Positions 29,566 through 39,140 of a stretch of DNA of 64,000 nucleotides are shown in pieces. A program made the position numbers and the translations under genes. Each line of letters begins with the position of its first letter. Within the stretch, counting starts at the first letter, position 1. Location: the NCBI RefSeq assembly GCF_007829875.1, contig NZ_VIWV01000001.1:3194501-3258500 (forward strand), read 5' to 3'. Below the pieces are notes generated by a model. That model had not been told where the DNA came from, ran no database searches, and saw only the letters and a program-made list of their open reading frames with translations. Origin of the DNA: Streptomyces capillispiralis (GTDB lineage: Bacteria > Actinomycetota > Actinomycetes > Streptomycetales > Streptomycetaceae).

Positions 29566-31179
29566 TCAGCGGAAGCGGAACGCCTTCATCAGGCGCAGGC
29601 TGCGGCTCATGAACGCCGCGTACTTCTCGTCGTCCATGCCGAGCGAGGGGGCCATCGGCAGCAGCCGCTGGTGGGCGACGGTCTGGGCCTCGGTGTACTT
29701 GAGGATGCCCTCGGAGCCGTGCCGGCGGCCGAGCCCGGAGTCCTTCATGCCGCCCATCGGCGACTGGACGCTGCCGTACGCGGGCGCGTACCCCTCGTTG
29801 ATGTTCACCGTGCCGGTGCGCAGCCGCGCCGCGACCGCGCGGCCGCGCCGGGCGTCCTTCGTCCAGACCGAGGAGTTCAGCCCGTACGGCGTGGAGTTGG
29901 CGCGCTCGACCGCCTCGTCGTCGGAGGAGAAGCGGTAGACGGAGACGACCGGGCCGAAGGTCTCCTCCGCGCAGACGCTCATCGGGGCCTCGACCCCGTC
30001 GAGGATGGTCGGCTCGTAGAAGTAGGGGCCGATGTCGGGGCGGGCCGTGCCGCCCGCGAGCACCTTGGCGCCCTTGGCGATGGCGTCGTCGACGTGCCGG
30101 GTGACGGCGTCCAGCTGGCGCTGCCCGACCAGGGAGCCCATGTCGGCACCGTAGGCGAGGGACGTGCCGAGGCGGAGCGCCCTGGTGCGGGCGGCGAAGC
30201 GCTCCAGGAAGGCGTCCGCGACCGACTCGTGGACGTAGAGCCGCTCGATGGAGATGCACAGCTGGCCGGCGGAGGAGAAGCAGGCGCGGACGGCACCGGC
30301 GGCGGCCTTGTCGAGGTCGGCGTCCTCCAGCACCAGCATGGCGTTCTTGCCGCCGAGTTCCAGGGAGACGCCGACCAGGCGGGCGGCGGCACCCTGGGCG
30401 ACCTCGCGGCCGGTGCGCGTGGAGCCGGTGAAGGAGACGTAGTCGGCGTGCCTGACGACCTCGGGGCCGATCACCGGGCCCTCGCCGAGGACGACCTGGA
30501 AGACGTCGGCGGGCAGCCCGGCCTCGACGAGGAGGTCGCGGGCCCACAGCGCGGTCAGGCAGGTCTCCGTGTCGGGCTTCATCACGACCGCGTTGCCCGC
30601 GACGAACGCCGGGAGCGCGTCGCCGACGGAGAGTTCGAGGGGGTAGTTCCACGGGGCGATCTGGCCGACCACACCGCGCGGGTGGCGCAGTTCGGTGACC
30701 TTCGTCAGGGCCGGCACGGCGCCCGCGTGCCGCTTGGGCCGCAGATGGGCGGCGGCCCGGCGGCCGTAGTGGCGGGCGGCGACGGCGACGGCCTGCACCT
30801 CCTCGTGGGCGTGCAGCCGGGCCTTGCCGGTCTCCAGCTGGATCAGGTCCAGCACCTCGGCCTGGCGCTCCAGCACCAGGTCGTGGAAGCGGAGCAGGAC
30901 GGCGGCGCGCCGCCGTACCGGTATCTGCGCCCACACGGCCTGCGCGGCACGGGCCGCCTCGAAGGCCCGCGCCACGTCCTCGGGCGTCGACTCGGGCAGG
31001 TCGGCCAGCTTCTCGCCGGTGAACGGCGTGTGGTTGGCGGTCCGGCCGGACCCGGCCACGCCCTTGGTGAGCTGCGCGACCAGCTCCGGCGTGACCACGT
31101 CGGCAGCGGTGCGGGCGCCCTCCGGGGCGGGGGCGAGGGGGTTGGTGCCGGTGGTTTCCCGGGTCTGCGCGTCCGTCAT
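29566..31179 (-). CDS. gabD2: Succinate-semialdehyde dehydrogenase (NADP+) family
   Basis: 537 residues, aldehyde dehydrogenase superfamily. Visible are the NAD(P)-binding PWNYPLELS and FTGSTRTGREVAQ, the catalytic Glu in SLELGGKN, and nucleophile Cys in SSAGQLCIS, with EETFGPVVSVYRF later. GabD2-type enzymes oxidise succinate semialdehyde to succinate. An equally likely role is oxidation of aldehydes from the adjacent GMC oxidoreductase. Start at 31179 (MTDAQTRETTG); CATACT lies close upstream and there is no ribosome site, hinting at a leaderless message. Confidence 0.85.
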   Translation of the reverse strand: MTDAQTRETTGTNPLAPAPEGARTAADVVTPELVAQLTKGVAGSGRTANHTPFTGEKLADLPESTPEDVARAFEAARAAQAVWAQIPVRRRAAVLLRFHDLVLERQAEVLDLIQLETGKARLHAHEEVQAVAVAARHYGRRAAAHLRPKRHAGAVPALTKVTELRHPRGVVGQIAPWNYPLELSVGDALPAFVAGNAVVMKPDTETCLTALWARDLLVEAGLPADVFQVVLGEGPVIGPEVVRHADYVSFTGSTRTGREVAQGAAARLVGVSLELGGKNAMLVLEDADLDKAAAGAVRACFSSAGQLCISIERLYVHESVADAFLERFAARTRALRLGTSLAYGADMGSLVGQRQLDAVTRHVDDAIAKGAKVLAGGTARPDIGPYFYEPTILDGVEAPMSVCAEETFGPVVSVYRFSSDDEAVERANSTPYGLNSSVWTKDARRGRAVAARLRTGTVNINEGYAPAYGSVQSPMGGMKDSGLGRRHGSEGILKYTEAQTVAHQRLLPMAPSLGMDDEKYAAFMSRSLRLMKAFRFR

Positions 31180-31310
31180 GAGGCGCAGAGTATGACGGGG
31201 CGGCCACTTTGTGTACCCGTCGGTAACAGATTCACCCACGGCTCACACAACGCCAGTGAACGCTGGCAACAAACCCCCTGATCAGGGCGTTGGCGACGGC
31301 ATCGGCCCGT

Positions 31311-33083
31311 TCAACGTTCGTGGACGTCCCACGAGTCGACGACCGTACGGGCGATCTCCCTGCCGTCCTCGGCGAAGTGGCCCTTGCCCGGGTACACGAC
31401 CCAGAGCCGGTACATGTCGCCGCCCTTGCTCCGGTAGTACACGACCTGCGCCTCGCGCACCGTCACCGGATCGGTGGTCGTCGTGTAGACGATGGTGTTG
31501 GTGGCCGCCTCACGGTCCCGGTACGTGGTCTCGCGCGGCTTGCCCCGCGGGGCCGGCGTGTCGGCGATGCCCCAGCTGTACTCGCCGTCCCTGAGCTCCT
31601 CCCAGTGGGCGAACGCGCGCTCCGTCGCCGAGGCCTCGATCTCGCCGTCCTCGTCCTCGGACCTGAGGTCGCGGTCGACCTCGACGCGCACCAGCCCGCT
31701 CGGATCGGTGAAGGAGGCGATGGTCCCGTCCGAGTCCTCGGCCTGCTCGTCCTTCACGAAGCCCTCCGGCACCGCGAGGGCGGCCCCCACCCGGTCCCCC
31801 AGGTCGTGCCGCTTCCAGCCGTCCGGCAGCGGCCCCGCGAACGGGTCCGCGATCACCAGGTAGGCCGCCACCGCGCCCGCGACCACGGCCGCCGCCAGTC
31901 CGGTCAGCGTCCCGCGGCCGATCCGGATGCCCTTGCCGCCCCCGCCGCCCGCGGCCGGGGCGGGGAGCGGGCCGGCCTGCGTGGGCTGCGGGGCGGGCGG
32001 GTGCGCGGCCGCCTCCAGGGCGGCGCGGACCTGGGCGGCGTTCGGACGGTGCGCCGGGTCCTTCTGCAGCAGACCGGTGATGACCTCGGCCAGCGGTCCC
32101 CGCGCGGAGGCGGGCGGGGCCGGCGCGGCGTTGAGGACGGACTGCAGGGTGGCGGGCGTGTTGCTGCGGCGGAACGGCGACACGCCCTCCGTCGCCGCGT
32201 ACAGCACCACACCGAGCGACCAGAGGTCGGAGGCGGGGCCGGGGCGCTGGCCCAGCACCCGCTCCGGGGCGATGTACTCGGGCGAACCGACGAAGCCGCT
32301 GGTGTCGGTCAGGTCGGTGTCGCCCTCGATGCGGGCGATGCCGAAGTCGGTGAGCACGACCCGCTCGTGCCGGCCGAGCAGCACGTTGTCCGGCTTCACG
32401 TCCCGGTGCAGGACGCCCGCCGCGTGGGCGGCCTCCAGCGCGCCGAGCACTTCCAGGCCGACCCGGGCCGCCTCGCGCGCGGGGAGCGTGCCCTCCTCCT
32501 GCAACACGGCACCGAGCGAACGTCCCTGGACCAGCTCCATCACGATCCACGGCCGGCCGTCCACCACCGCGACGTCATGGACGTTGACCACCGCGGGGTG
32601 GTCGAGGCGGGCGGCGGCGCGGGCCTCACGGCGCATGCGCTCGAACACGTTGGACCGTTCGCGTTCGGGAAGGTGGTCCGGGATGCGGGGCTCCTTGACG
32701 GCGACCTCGCGGTCCACCGTCTCGTCCTTGGCCCGCCAGACCGTGCCCATGCCGCCGTGCCCGAGCCTGGCGAGCAGCCGGTAACGCCCGGCGATCAGCC
32801 GACCGACACCGGGGTCGGTCGCGGCGCCGGCCACGTTCCCGGCCAGGGGCTGGGGTGCGGGTACGGACTCGGGTGCGGGTGCGGGTGCAGGTGCCTGGCT
32901 GCGTGCCGCGTTCCGGTCCTGATGCTGCGGCTGCGGCTGCGGCTGCGGTGGGACCGCCCGGGTGGGTGCCGCGTACGGGTTGCCGGGATGCGGGACGGCC
33001 GCGGGAGGACGCGGATGCGGCGGTTGCAGTCCAAAACTGGTGGGCTCATCGGCCCCGTGCTGGGCTCCCCCGTTGCTGCTCAT
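31311..33083 (-). CDS. Membrane Ser/Thr protein kinase 1 with extracellular domain
   Basis: 590 residues. A Pro/Gln-rich N-terminal extension (1-93) has a long PQPQ run. The kinase domain (about 97-355) has the Gly loop GHGGMG, Lys130, HRDVKPDN with D228, DFG 246-248 and APE, so it is predicted active. One membrane helix (around 405) is followed by an extracellular region of about 170 residues starting LPDGWKR. It lacks PASTA repeats. It is last of five same-strand kinase genes matching, as I recall, the SCO4775-SCO4779 cluster implicated in spore-wall synthesis. It is 131 bases upstream of the aldehyde dehydrogenase gene. Confidence 0.9.
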   Translation of the reverse strand: MSSNGGAQHGADEPTSFGLQPPHPRPPAAVPHPGNPYAAPTRAVPPQPQPQPQHQDRNAARSQAPAPAPAPESVPAPQPLAGNVAGAATDPGVGRLIAGRYRLLARLGHGGMGTVWRAKDETVDREVAVKEPRIPDHLPERERSNVFERMRREARAAARLDHPAVVNVHDVAVVDGRPWIVMELVQGRSLGAVLQEEGTLPAREAARVGLEVLGALEAAHAAGVLHRDVKPDNVLLGRHERVVLTDFGIARIEGDTDLTDTSGFVGSPEYIAPERVLGQRPGPASDLWSLGVVLYAATEGVSPFRRSNTPATLQSVLNAAPAPPASARGPLAEVITGLLQKDPAHRPNAAQVRAALEAAAHPPAPQPTQAGPLPAPAAGGGGGKGIRIGRGTLTGLAAAVVAGAVAAYLVIADPFAGPLPDGWKRHDLGDRVGAALAVPEGFVKDEQAEDSDGTIASFTDPSGLVRVEVDRDLRSEDEDGEIEASATERAFAHWEELRDGEYSWGIADTPAPRGKPRETTYRDREAATNTIVYTTTTDPVTVREAQVVYYRSKGGDMYRLWVVYPGKGHFAEDGREIARTVVDSWDVHER

Positions 33084-33163
33084 GGCTTATCCCTATCGCG
33101 CCGGGCCCCCGCGCATCCACCGCGTATCCCCACCGGTCACAGACCCGTGACCCACGCCGGAAC

Positions 33164-34510
33164 CTATCTCCCGGTTAGGGGGTTTTGCGGCGCGGGTGAC
33201 GGGCCGTCCGCCGGGGAGCCCGTCGTCGTGGAGCCCGTCGTCGCGGGGGTCGTCGTCGCGGGCGGGGTCGACGCGGGAGTGGTGGCCGTGGAGCTCGCCG
33301 CCGACGGGAGCGGCCGCCGCGGGGTGGTGGCCGTCGCGGGGGGCACGGGTGCCCCCGGCCCGGCGGGCGGTTCGCTCACGGGGGTCCCGGGCACCGTGCT
33401 CGTCGGCGTACCGCCTCCGTCTCCGTCCCGGTCCTGCATGAGCAGGGCCCCCGCGGATACGCCCGCTCCCGCCATCGCGGCGACCGCCAGCGCGGCCACG
33501 AGCGCGCCCCGGGTGGGCGGCCGGCGGACCGGACGCTCCCCGGCGGGAACCGACAGGCCCCCGTCCGCTTCCTCACGCCGTGCCGGGGGACGGCGACGGG
33601 CCTGGTGGTCCCGGTCCTGCGGTAACAGCTCCAAGGGCGCGGACTCCGGGGTGCGGCCCGTCTCGCGGAACGCGCGCAGCATCCGTTCGGCCCGGTCCGC
33701 GTCCAGACGGCGGTCGGGGTCCCGCTCCAGCAGACCGCGCACCACCGGAAGGATCGGCCCGGCCTGCGCGGGCGGGCGGATCTCGTCGACCACGACGGCG
33801 TGCAGGACCCCGCCGAGGGAGTCGCGTCGGAACGGCGACTCGCCGCTGAGCGCCGTGCACAGCAACGCGCCCAGCGACCACAGGTCGGACTCCGGTCCGG
33901 TCCTCGCGCCGGACATCCGCTCGGGCGCGGTGTACTCGGGTGAGCCGACGAAGGAGCCGGTCTCGGTGAGCGTGGTGGACCCGGCGACCTGGGCGATGCC
34001 GAAGTCGGTGAGGACGACCCGGTCGGTGCCGTTCTCCAGCAGGACGTTGGCGGGTTTGAGGTCGCGGTGCAGCACACCGGCCGTGTGGGCGGCGCGCAGC
34101 GCGCCGAGCAGGTCGATGCCGATCCGCGCGGCCTCCGCGGCGTCGACCGGGCCCTGCTCGGCGATCCGGTCGGCGAGCGAGGGGCCCTCGATCAGTTCCA
34201 GGACGATGTAGGGGCGTTCCTCGTCCTCGACGACGTCGTGGACGACGATGATGTGCGGATGGCTCAACTGCGCCAGGGCGCGGGCCTCGCGCAGGGTGCG
34301 GCCCCGCTGGCGCCGGGCCTCGGCGGCGGAGAGCGTCTCGTCGAAGGGGAGTTCCTTGACGGCGACGCCCCGGCCGAGCAGTTGGTCGGTGGCCCGCCAG
34401 ACCACGCCCATGCCGCCACGCCCGAGCCTCGCCTCCAGCAGGTAACGGCCCGCGATGACGCGGGCGTTGTGACGTGCGGCTCCGTTCTCGGGCTCCCCCT
34501 CGGTCACCAT
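33164..34510 (-). CDS. Membrane Ser/Thr protein kinase 2 with Thr/Pro-rich tail
   Basis: 448 residues. Kinase domain about 20-285 with GRGGMG, Lys52, HRDLKPAN (D150), DFG and PEY/APE, all intact. A basic linker, one membrane helix (about 345-365) and a short outside tail of about 80 residues made almost entirely of Thr, Pro, Ser and Ala follow. Unlike its neighbours it has no folded extracellular domain. Start at 34510 (MVTEGEPENG); an 82-base gap separates it from the kinase upstream. Its predicted targets may include wall-synthesis proteins, by analogy with the S. coelicolor cluster. Confidence 0.9.
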   Translation of the reverse strand: MVTEGEPENGAARHNARVIAGRYLLEARLGRGGMGVVWRATDQLLGRGVAVKELPFDETLSAAEARRQRGRTLREARALAQLSHPHIIVVHDVVEDEERPYIVLELIEGPSLADRIAEQGPVDAAEAARIGIDLLGALRAAHTAGVLHRDLKPANVLLENGTDRVVLTDFGIAQVAGSTTLTETGSFVGSPEYTAPERMSGARTGPESDLWSLGALLCTALSGESPFRRDSLGGVLHAVVVDEIRPPAQAGPILPVVRGLLERDPDRRLDADRAERMLRAFRETGRTPESAPLELLPQDRDHQARRRPPARREEADGGLSVPAGERPVRRPPTRGALVAALAVAAMAGAGVSAGALLMQDRDGDGGGTPTSTVPGTPVSEPPAGPGAPVPPATATTPRRPLPSAASSTATTPASTPPATTTPATTGSTTTGSPADGPSPAPQNPLTGR

Positions 34511-34592
34511 GGGCCCATCATGCCCCACCGGATGTGTCCGCTCCGGTACGGCGATTCGGCCAAGCGGCGCACGTCCCGGCACGCCGGGCACG

Positions 34593-36230
34593 TCAGGGCT
34601 CGCGCCACCCCTGCAGAACCGTCTCGAACTGTTCGCGGGTCGTCGCCCAGTCGGCGGCCGGCGCGGACATGTAGATCGCGTACTCGACCCCGTCACGCGA
34701 GAGGTACATCTGGTCGATCGCCCGGCGCGGGCCCGGGAAGTCCGTGTCCTTGGCCAGCGCCGTCCAGCTGTACTCCAGCCGGGCGCTCTCGCGGTCGCGG
34801 TAGACGCGGCGCTCCAGGCTCAGTTGCCGGTAGTCGACCAGACGCTGCCCTATCTGCTGGTCCAGATCCCTCAGGTGCTCGTACGGGTCGTCGAAGTCGG
34901 GCGAGTCGTCGGCGGCGATGCGGATGAAGTGCCTGCCACCGTCGGGCGTGTAGTCGACCTGCCGGGTCGCCTCGTCGAAGACGACCCGCTTCCAGTCCTC
35001 GCCGGGGACGACGACCGAGAACCCGTAGGGGTCGGTACGGCGCACCCAGCCCTCGGGCAGACCCCCGGCCGGGTCGGTCCGGCCCGTCTCGGTGGCACCG
35101 TACGTGGGCGTCGGGGAGGGGTCGGCGGTGGTGCCGCCCCGGCCCCCCTGCTGGAGCACCACCGCGGTGCCTCCGCCGATGAGCGCGGCCAGGACCACGA
35201 CCAGGGCGATCATCCGCCCGCGCACCCTCCGGCGTGGCGCGACCGCGGCGGGCCCGTACGGCGTCTGGACGGCCGTGGGGCCGTTGCTGTGCTGCTGGTG
35301 GTGGTGCGGGACGGCCGCCGGGACGGGCTGCGGCCGGGTCTCGTGCGGCAGCGGCACGTGCGCGTCGACGGCCCGGGTCGGCACGTACTCCTGCGCCGCG
35401 GGCGGACGGCGTCCCTCCGCCGCCTCGGCGAGCATCTGCTCGGCCCGGGCCGCGTCGGGCCGCGTGGCCGGATCCTTGTGCAGGAGTGCGCTGATGACGG
35501 GGGCGAGCGGGCCGGCCCGGCGCGGCTCGTCGGCCTGCTCCTCGACGACCGCCTGCATGGTGGTCAGCGGCGAGGTGCGGCGGAACGGGGACCTGCCCTC
35601 CACCGCCGTGTACAGCGTCGCCCCGAGCGCCCACAGGTCGGAGGCGGGGCCCGGGTCGTGGCCGCGGACCCGCTCGGGCGCGAGGTAGTCGACCGAGCCG
35701 ACGACCTCTCCGGTACGGGTGATGGCCGTGTCGCCGTCGATCTGCGCGATGCCGAAGTCGGTGAGCAGCACCCGGCCGTCCCGGCCGAGGAGGACGTTGC
35801 CGGGCTTGACGTCCCGGTGCAGCACTCCGGCGGCGTGGGCGGCGCGCAGCGCGCGCAGCACCCACAGGCCGATGCGTGCGGCCTCGCGGGGCTCGACGCG
35901 CTCCTCGTCCCTGACCGCGTCGGCCAGCGAACGGCCCTCGACGAGTTCCATCACGATCCAGGGCCGGCCGTCGTGCTCCAGCACGTCGTGCACCGTGACG
36001 ACCGCGGAGTGGTTGATCCGCGCGGCCGCCCGCGCCTCGGCGCGGGTGCGCGCCAGCAGCATGGTTCGTTCGCTGTCGGAGACGTAGAGCGCCGCGGTCA
36101 GTTCCTTGATGGCGACGGCCCGGTGCAGCACCTCATCGTGTGCACGCCACACTCGGCCCATGCCCCCGCTGCCGATGGACTCGCCGAGCCGGTAGCGGCC
36201 CGCGACGAGCGAGCCCTGCATCTGATTCAC
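34593..36230 (-). CDS. Membrane Ser/Thr protein kinase 3 with extracellular domain
   Basis: 545 residues from the GTG at 36230, chosen because the kinase fold starts six residues later (LVAGRYRLGESIG). The kinase domain has GSGGMG, Lys42, HRDVKPGN (D140), DFG and APE, intact. A linker rich in His/Pro/Gln precedes a membrane helix (about 307-327, MIALVVVLAALIGGG). The extracellular region is about 180 residues beginning GWVRRTDPYGFSVVVPG. The same domain recurs in kinases 1 and 5 and the pseudokinase. An ATG at 36302 is an alternative start. Confidence 0.9.
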   Translation of the reverse strand: MNQMQGSLVAGRYRLGESIGSGGMGRVWRAHDEVLHRAVAIKELTAALYVSDSERTMLLARTRAEARAAARINHSAVVTVHDVLEHDGRPWIVMELVEGRSLADAVRDEERVEPREAARIGLWVLRALRAAHAAGVLHRDVKPGNVLLGRDGRVLLTDFGIAQIDGDTAITRTGEVVGSVDYLAPERVRGHDPGPASDLWALGATLYTAVEGRSPFRRTSPLTTMQAVVEEQADEPRRAGPLAPVISALLHKDPATRPDAARAEQMLAEAAEGRRPPAAQEYVPTRAVDAHVPLPHETRPQPVPAAVPHHHQQHSNGPTAVQTPYGPAAVAPRRRVRGRMIALVVVLAALIGGGTAVVLQQGGRGGTTADPSPTPTYGATETGRTDPAGGLPEGWVRRTDPYGFSVVVPGEDWKRVVFDEATRQVDYTPDGGRHFIRIAADDSPDFDDPYEHLRDLDQQIGQRLVDYRQLSLERRVYRDRESARLEYSWTALAKDTDFPGPRRAIDQMYLSRDGVEYAIYMSAPAADWATTREQFETVLQGWREP

Positions 36231-36449
36231 GTTGCCCCGCAATGGTCTTGACAGGGCCAGGGTAAGTATCCCGGCCCTTCCTGGGAACCGACGGAGTGCC
36301 ATGGAGACCGCACTGTGATGGTTGTCGCTGTGGGGAACGGGAGGCAACCAAAACGCCTGCGTCTGCGTGGCGTCCGCGGTCCGGCCGGTGCCGCGCGCCC
36401 CTCCGGCGGGGTGCGCGCCCCGGCCGCCCGGCGGTGGCGCGGGCTCGGT

Positions 36450-38984
36450 TCAGCCGGTGAACCGGTAGGTGGCCGCCGCCTGTTCGTACAGCCGGGTCAC
36501 CTCGTCCCGCTCGGCCTCCGGTCCGCGTACCTGCACCACGTGGTAGCGGCCGTCGATCAGCGCCGCCAGGTTGCGCACGTACAGCTCGCCCGCGTCGCCG
36601 GTCCAGGTGAACTGGCCCTCGGCCATGGTCCGTCCGCCCACCTCGATGGTCTTCAGTCCGGTGGAGGTGGCCCAGCTGGAGTCGCGGTAGGGCTGGAGTT
36701 CGCGCTCGTCGTCCCGCTGGTAGGCCATGGGGTCACTGCCGTACCGCTGCGCGCTGTCCCGGCCCGGGACCACGATCAGCTCGAACCGGCCGCTGCTGTA
36801 GACGACCTGGGCGCTGCCGTTCTTCGGGGTGCGCTGCCAGCCCTCGGCGACGGCGATCCGGAAGCCCTCGGGATCCTTGCGCAGGGTGAAGCCCTCGACG
36901 ACCTCGGGGCCGTCGGTCTGCGTCTCGGTCGACGCGGCCGACCCGTCGGGGCTGTCCTTCGGGTCCGGCGCGTTCTGCCCGGTGTCCGGCTCGTCGCCGG
37001 CGTCCGGCGCGTCCGGTGCCTCGCCGACCTCACCGGCGGCTCCGGTCCGGTCGGTCGCACCGCCCGCCCCCGCCGTCTCCTCACCGGCCTTCGGCAGGAA
37101 CAGCACGGCGTACGCCACGGCCGCCGCCATGGCGAGCAGCACCAGCAGGAGCAGGGTGCGCCCGAGCCGGCGCGGGGAACCGGCCTCTTGGCGGGCCCGC
37201 TTGTGCCGTCCGTGGTGGGCGGGGAGCCCGGCCCGCCGCCTGCGCACCAGCTCGCCCCGGCGCCGTACGATCGGCAGCCGACTCGCGTCGACGGGCGGCG
37301 CCGCTATCACGTGTACGCCGGCCTCCGGCTCCGGCGCCGACCGCACCAGTGACCGCAGCCACCCCCGCAGCTCCTCGAAGTCCGGGCGCTCGGTGGGGTC
37401 CTGACGCAGCAGCGACTCCACGACCGGCCGCAGCGGCCCGCACTCCTCGGCGAACGCGGGCGGCTCGGCGCACACCATCTGCACCAGCTCGGCCGTCGAC
37501 TCCTCCGGGTACGGCGCGTGTCCCTGGACGGCCCGGAACAGCAGCGCGCCCAGGGCCCAGAGGTCGGTGGCGGGTCCGATCGGCGCGGCCAGCTGCCAGT
37601 TCTCGTGCACGGGTCCGGCCTGCTCCGGCGCCCACCGCTCGGTGACGGGGCCGACGACGGCCACCCGTGCCTGCCGCGCCCGCTCGGCGGCCAGGGCCGT
37701 GGTCGGGCCCCGGCGCGCGGGGGCGTGCGCCACCAGGTCGTCCCAGCGCGCCGCCGGGGCGGCCCCACCGGGGCCCTCGGACGGATCGGGTGCGCCGGAT
37801 CCCGCGGGGGCGGTACGTCCACTGCCGCCCGGTGCGCTCCCGGCGCCGTACCGGCCGGTGGCGCCCACGCCGTAGGGGTCGGCTATCTGTCCCGGCGGGA
37901 CCGCGCCGGCCGCCGCGCCCCCGCCTTCGGGGGCGGGCCGGGCGGCGGGCAGGGCGGCACGGCCGCCCTGCTGGGCCTCCTGCACCCGGGCGGCGGCACG
38001 GGCGCCCGCCCGGTACGCGGCGATCGCCCCCGCGCGGGCCGCCCGCACGTCGCCCGCGCTGTCGAGGGCGCGCGGAGCCGCCGCCGGGGACAGGCCGCCG
38101 GGCGTGTCACCCCCGCCGCCGGGCAGCCGGCCGGCCCGCGCCTCGATGGCGGCCCGGCGCGCGGCGTCGGGGTCGGAGGCGGAGTCGGGCCTGGGGGCGA
38201 GGTCGGGCGTGGGGGCGGGGTCGGCGGCGGTGAACCCCGGCGGCCAGGACGGGCCGGGGCCGGGGCCGGGGCCGGGAGGCAGCGTCCCGGCGGGCCCGGC
38301 GGCCCGGCCCGGCAGCTCGGCCGCCCCCGCCGGCCGGCCCGGCTCCTCGTCCGGAACCGGCACCGGGTCGTAACCGCACAGTGCCTCCTCCGCCGCGCCG
38401 ACCGCGAGGCCGGTGAGCATCACCCGGCCGTCGTCGCAGACGAGCACCGTGCGGGCGGTGATGTTGCGGTGGACCCAGCCGTGGGAGTGCAGCACCCGCA
38501 GGGCCGTCAGGACGTCGGCGGCGACCTCCGCCGCCCGGTACGGGGAGAGCGGCTTCTCGGCGAGCAGGGCGGACAGCGGGCGCGCGGGCACGAGTTCACT
38601 GACTATCCACAGCGAACCGCCCTCCGCGAACACGTCGAAGACCTGGTCCAGCCGCGCGTGGTCGGGAATGGCGGCCGCGGCCTGCGCGGCCTCGACCGCG
38701 CGCCGTACGACCGGGTCGGTGGGGCGCCGGGTGCCGGGGCGTGCGGAGGCGGGCCCGAAGCCGGACCGCCGTGCGCTTGCGTCGCGGGCGGTGAAGCCGT
38801 CGGGCAGCCCCTCGGCGTCGAGCACTTCGGCCTCGACGACCTCCGGGAGGGGAACCTGCCTGACCAGGACCTCCTGCCCGCTGTAGGTGTCGAAGGCGCG
38901 GGTCTCGGTCAGTTCGTACTCGTCGGAGGGCGGCAGGGGCAGGCGGTAGCGGTCGACGAGAACCCGTCCCGCATAGTCGTCCAC
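36450..38984 (-). CDS. Transmembrane pseudokinase with large activation-loop insertion
   Basis: 844 residues, GTG start after GGGGGAGG. The fold is kinase-like but the catalytic residues are gone. There is no Gly loop, the VAIK lysine is Arg42, HRD is H172-R173-N174, and DFG is GLA (192-194). APE survives (452-454), leaving an insertion of about 257 Gly/Pro/Ala-rich residues in the activation segment instead of the usual 25 or so. A helix about 606-630 crosses the membrane, and the 215-residue outside part has the sequence pattern of the neighbouring kinases (DPEGFRIAVAEGW). A regulatory scaffold for the other kinases is the natural inference. Confidence 0.88.
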   Translation of the reverse strand: MDDYAGRVLVDRYRLPLPPSDEYELTETRAFDTYSGQEVLVRQVPLPEVVEAEVLDAEGLPDGFTARDASARRSGFGPASARPGTRRPTDPVVRRAVEAAQAAAAIPDHARLDQVFDVFAEGGSLWIVSELVPARPLSALLAEKPLSPYRAAEVAADVLTALRVLHSHGWVHRNITARTVLVCDDGRVMLTGLAVGAAEEALCGYDPVPVPDEEPGRPAGAAELPGRAAGPAGTLPPGPGPGPGPSWPPGFTAADPAPTPDLAPRPDSASDPDAARRAAIEARAGRLPGGGGDTPGGLSPAAAPRALDSAGDVRAARAGAIAAYRAGARAAARVQEAQQGGRAALPAARPAPEGGGAAAGAVPPGQIADPYGVGATGRYGAGSAPGGSGRTAPAGSGAPDPSEGPGGAAPAARWDDLVAHAPARRGPTTALAAERARQARVAVVGPVTERWAPEQAGPVHENWQLAAPIGPATDLWALGALLFRAVQGHAPYPEESTAELVQMVCAEPPAFAEECGPLRPVVESLLRQDPTERPDFEELRGWLRSLVRSAPEPEAGVHVIAAPPVDASRLPIVRRRGELVRRRRAGLPAHHGRHKRARQEAGSPRRLGRTLLLLVLLAMAAAVAYAVLFLPKAGEETAGAGGATDRTGAAGEVGEAPDAPDAGDEPDTGQNAPDPKDSPDGSAASTETQTDGPEVVEGFTLRKDPEGFRIAVAEGWQRTPKNGSAQVVYSSGRFELIVVPGRDSAQRYGSDPMAYQRDDERELQPYRDSSWATSTGLKTIEVGGRTMAEGQFTWTGDAGELYVRNLAALIDGRYHVVQVRGPEAERDEVTRLYEQAAATYRFTG

Positions 38985-39140
38985 GTTGCCTCCCCCGGCT
39001 CTACGGTCGGTCCGTTCCGTTCGCCCAGCGGCCCGCCGTGCCTGCTGCGCACGGTCCGCAAGCACTCACGATACGTGCCGGAGGCAACCCGCAGAGCGGG
39101 GATGCCACATCTCCCTCCCCATTCCGCGGGCCGCTCATGC

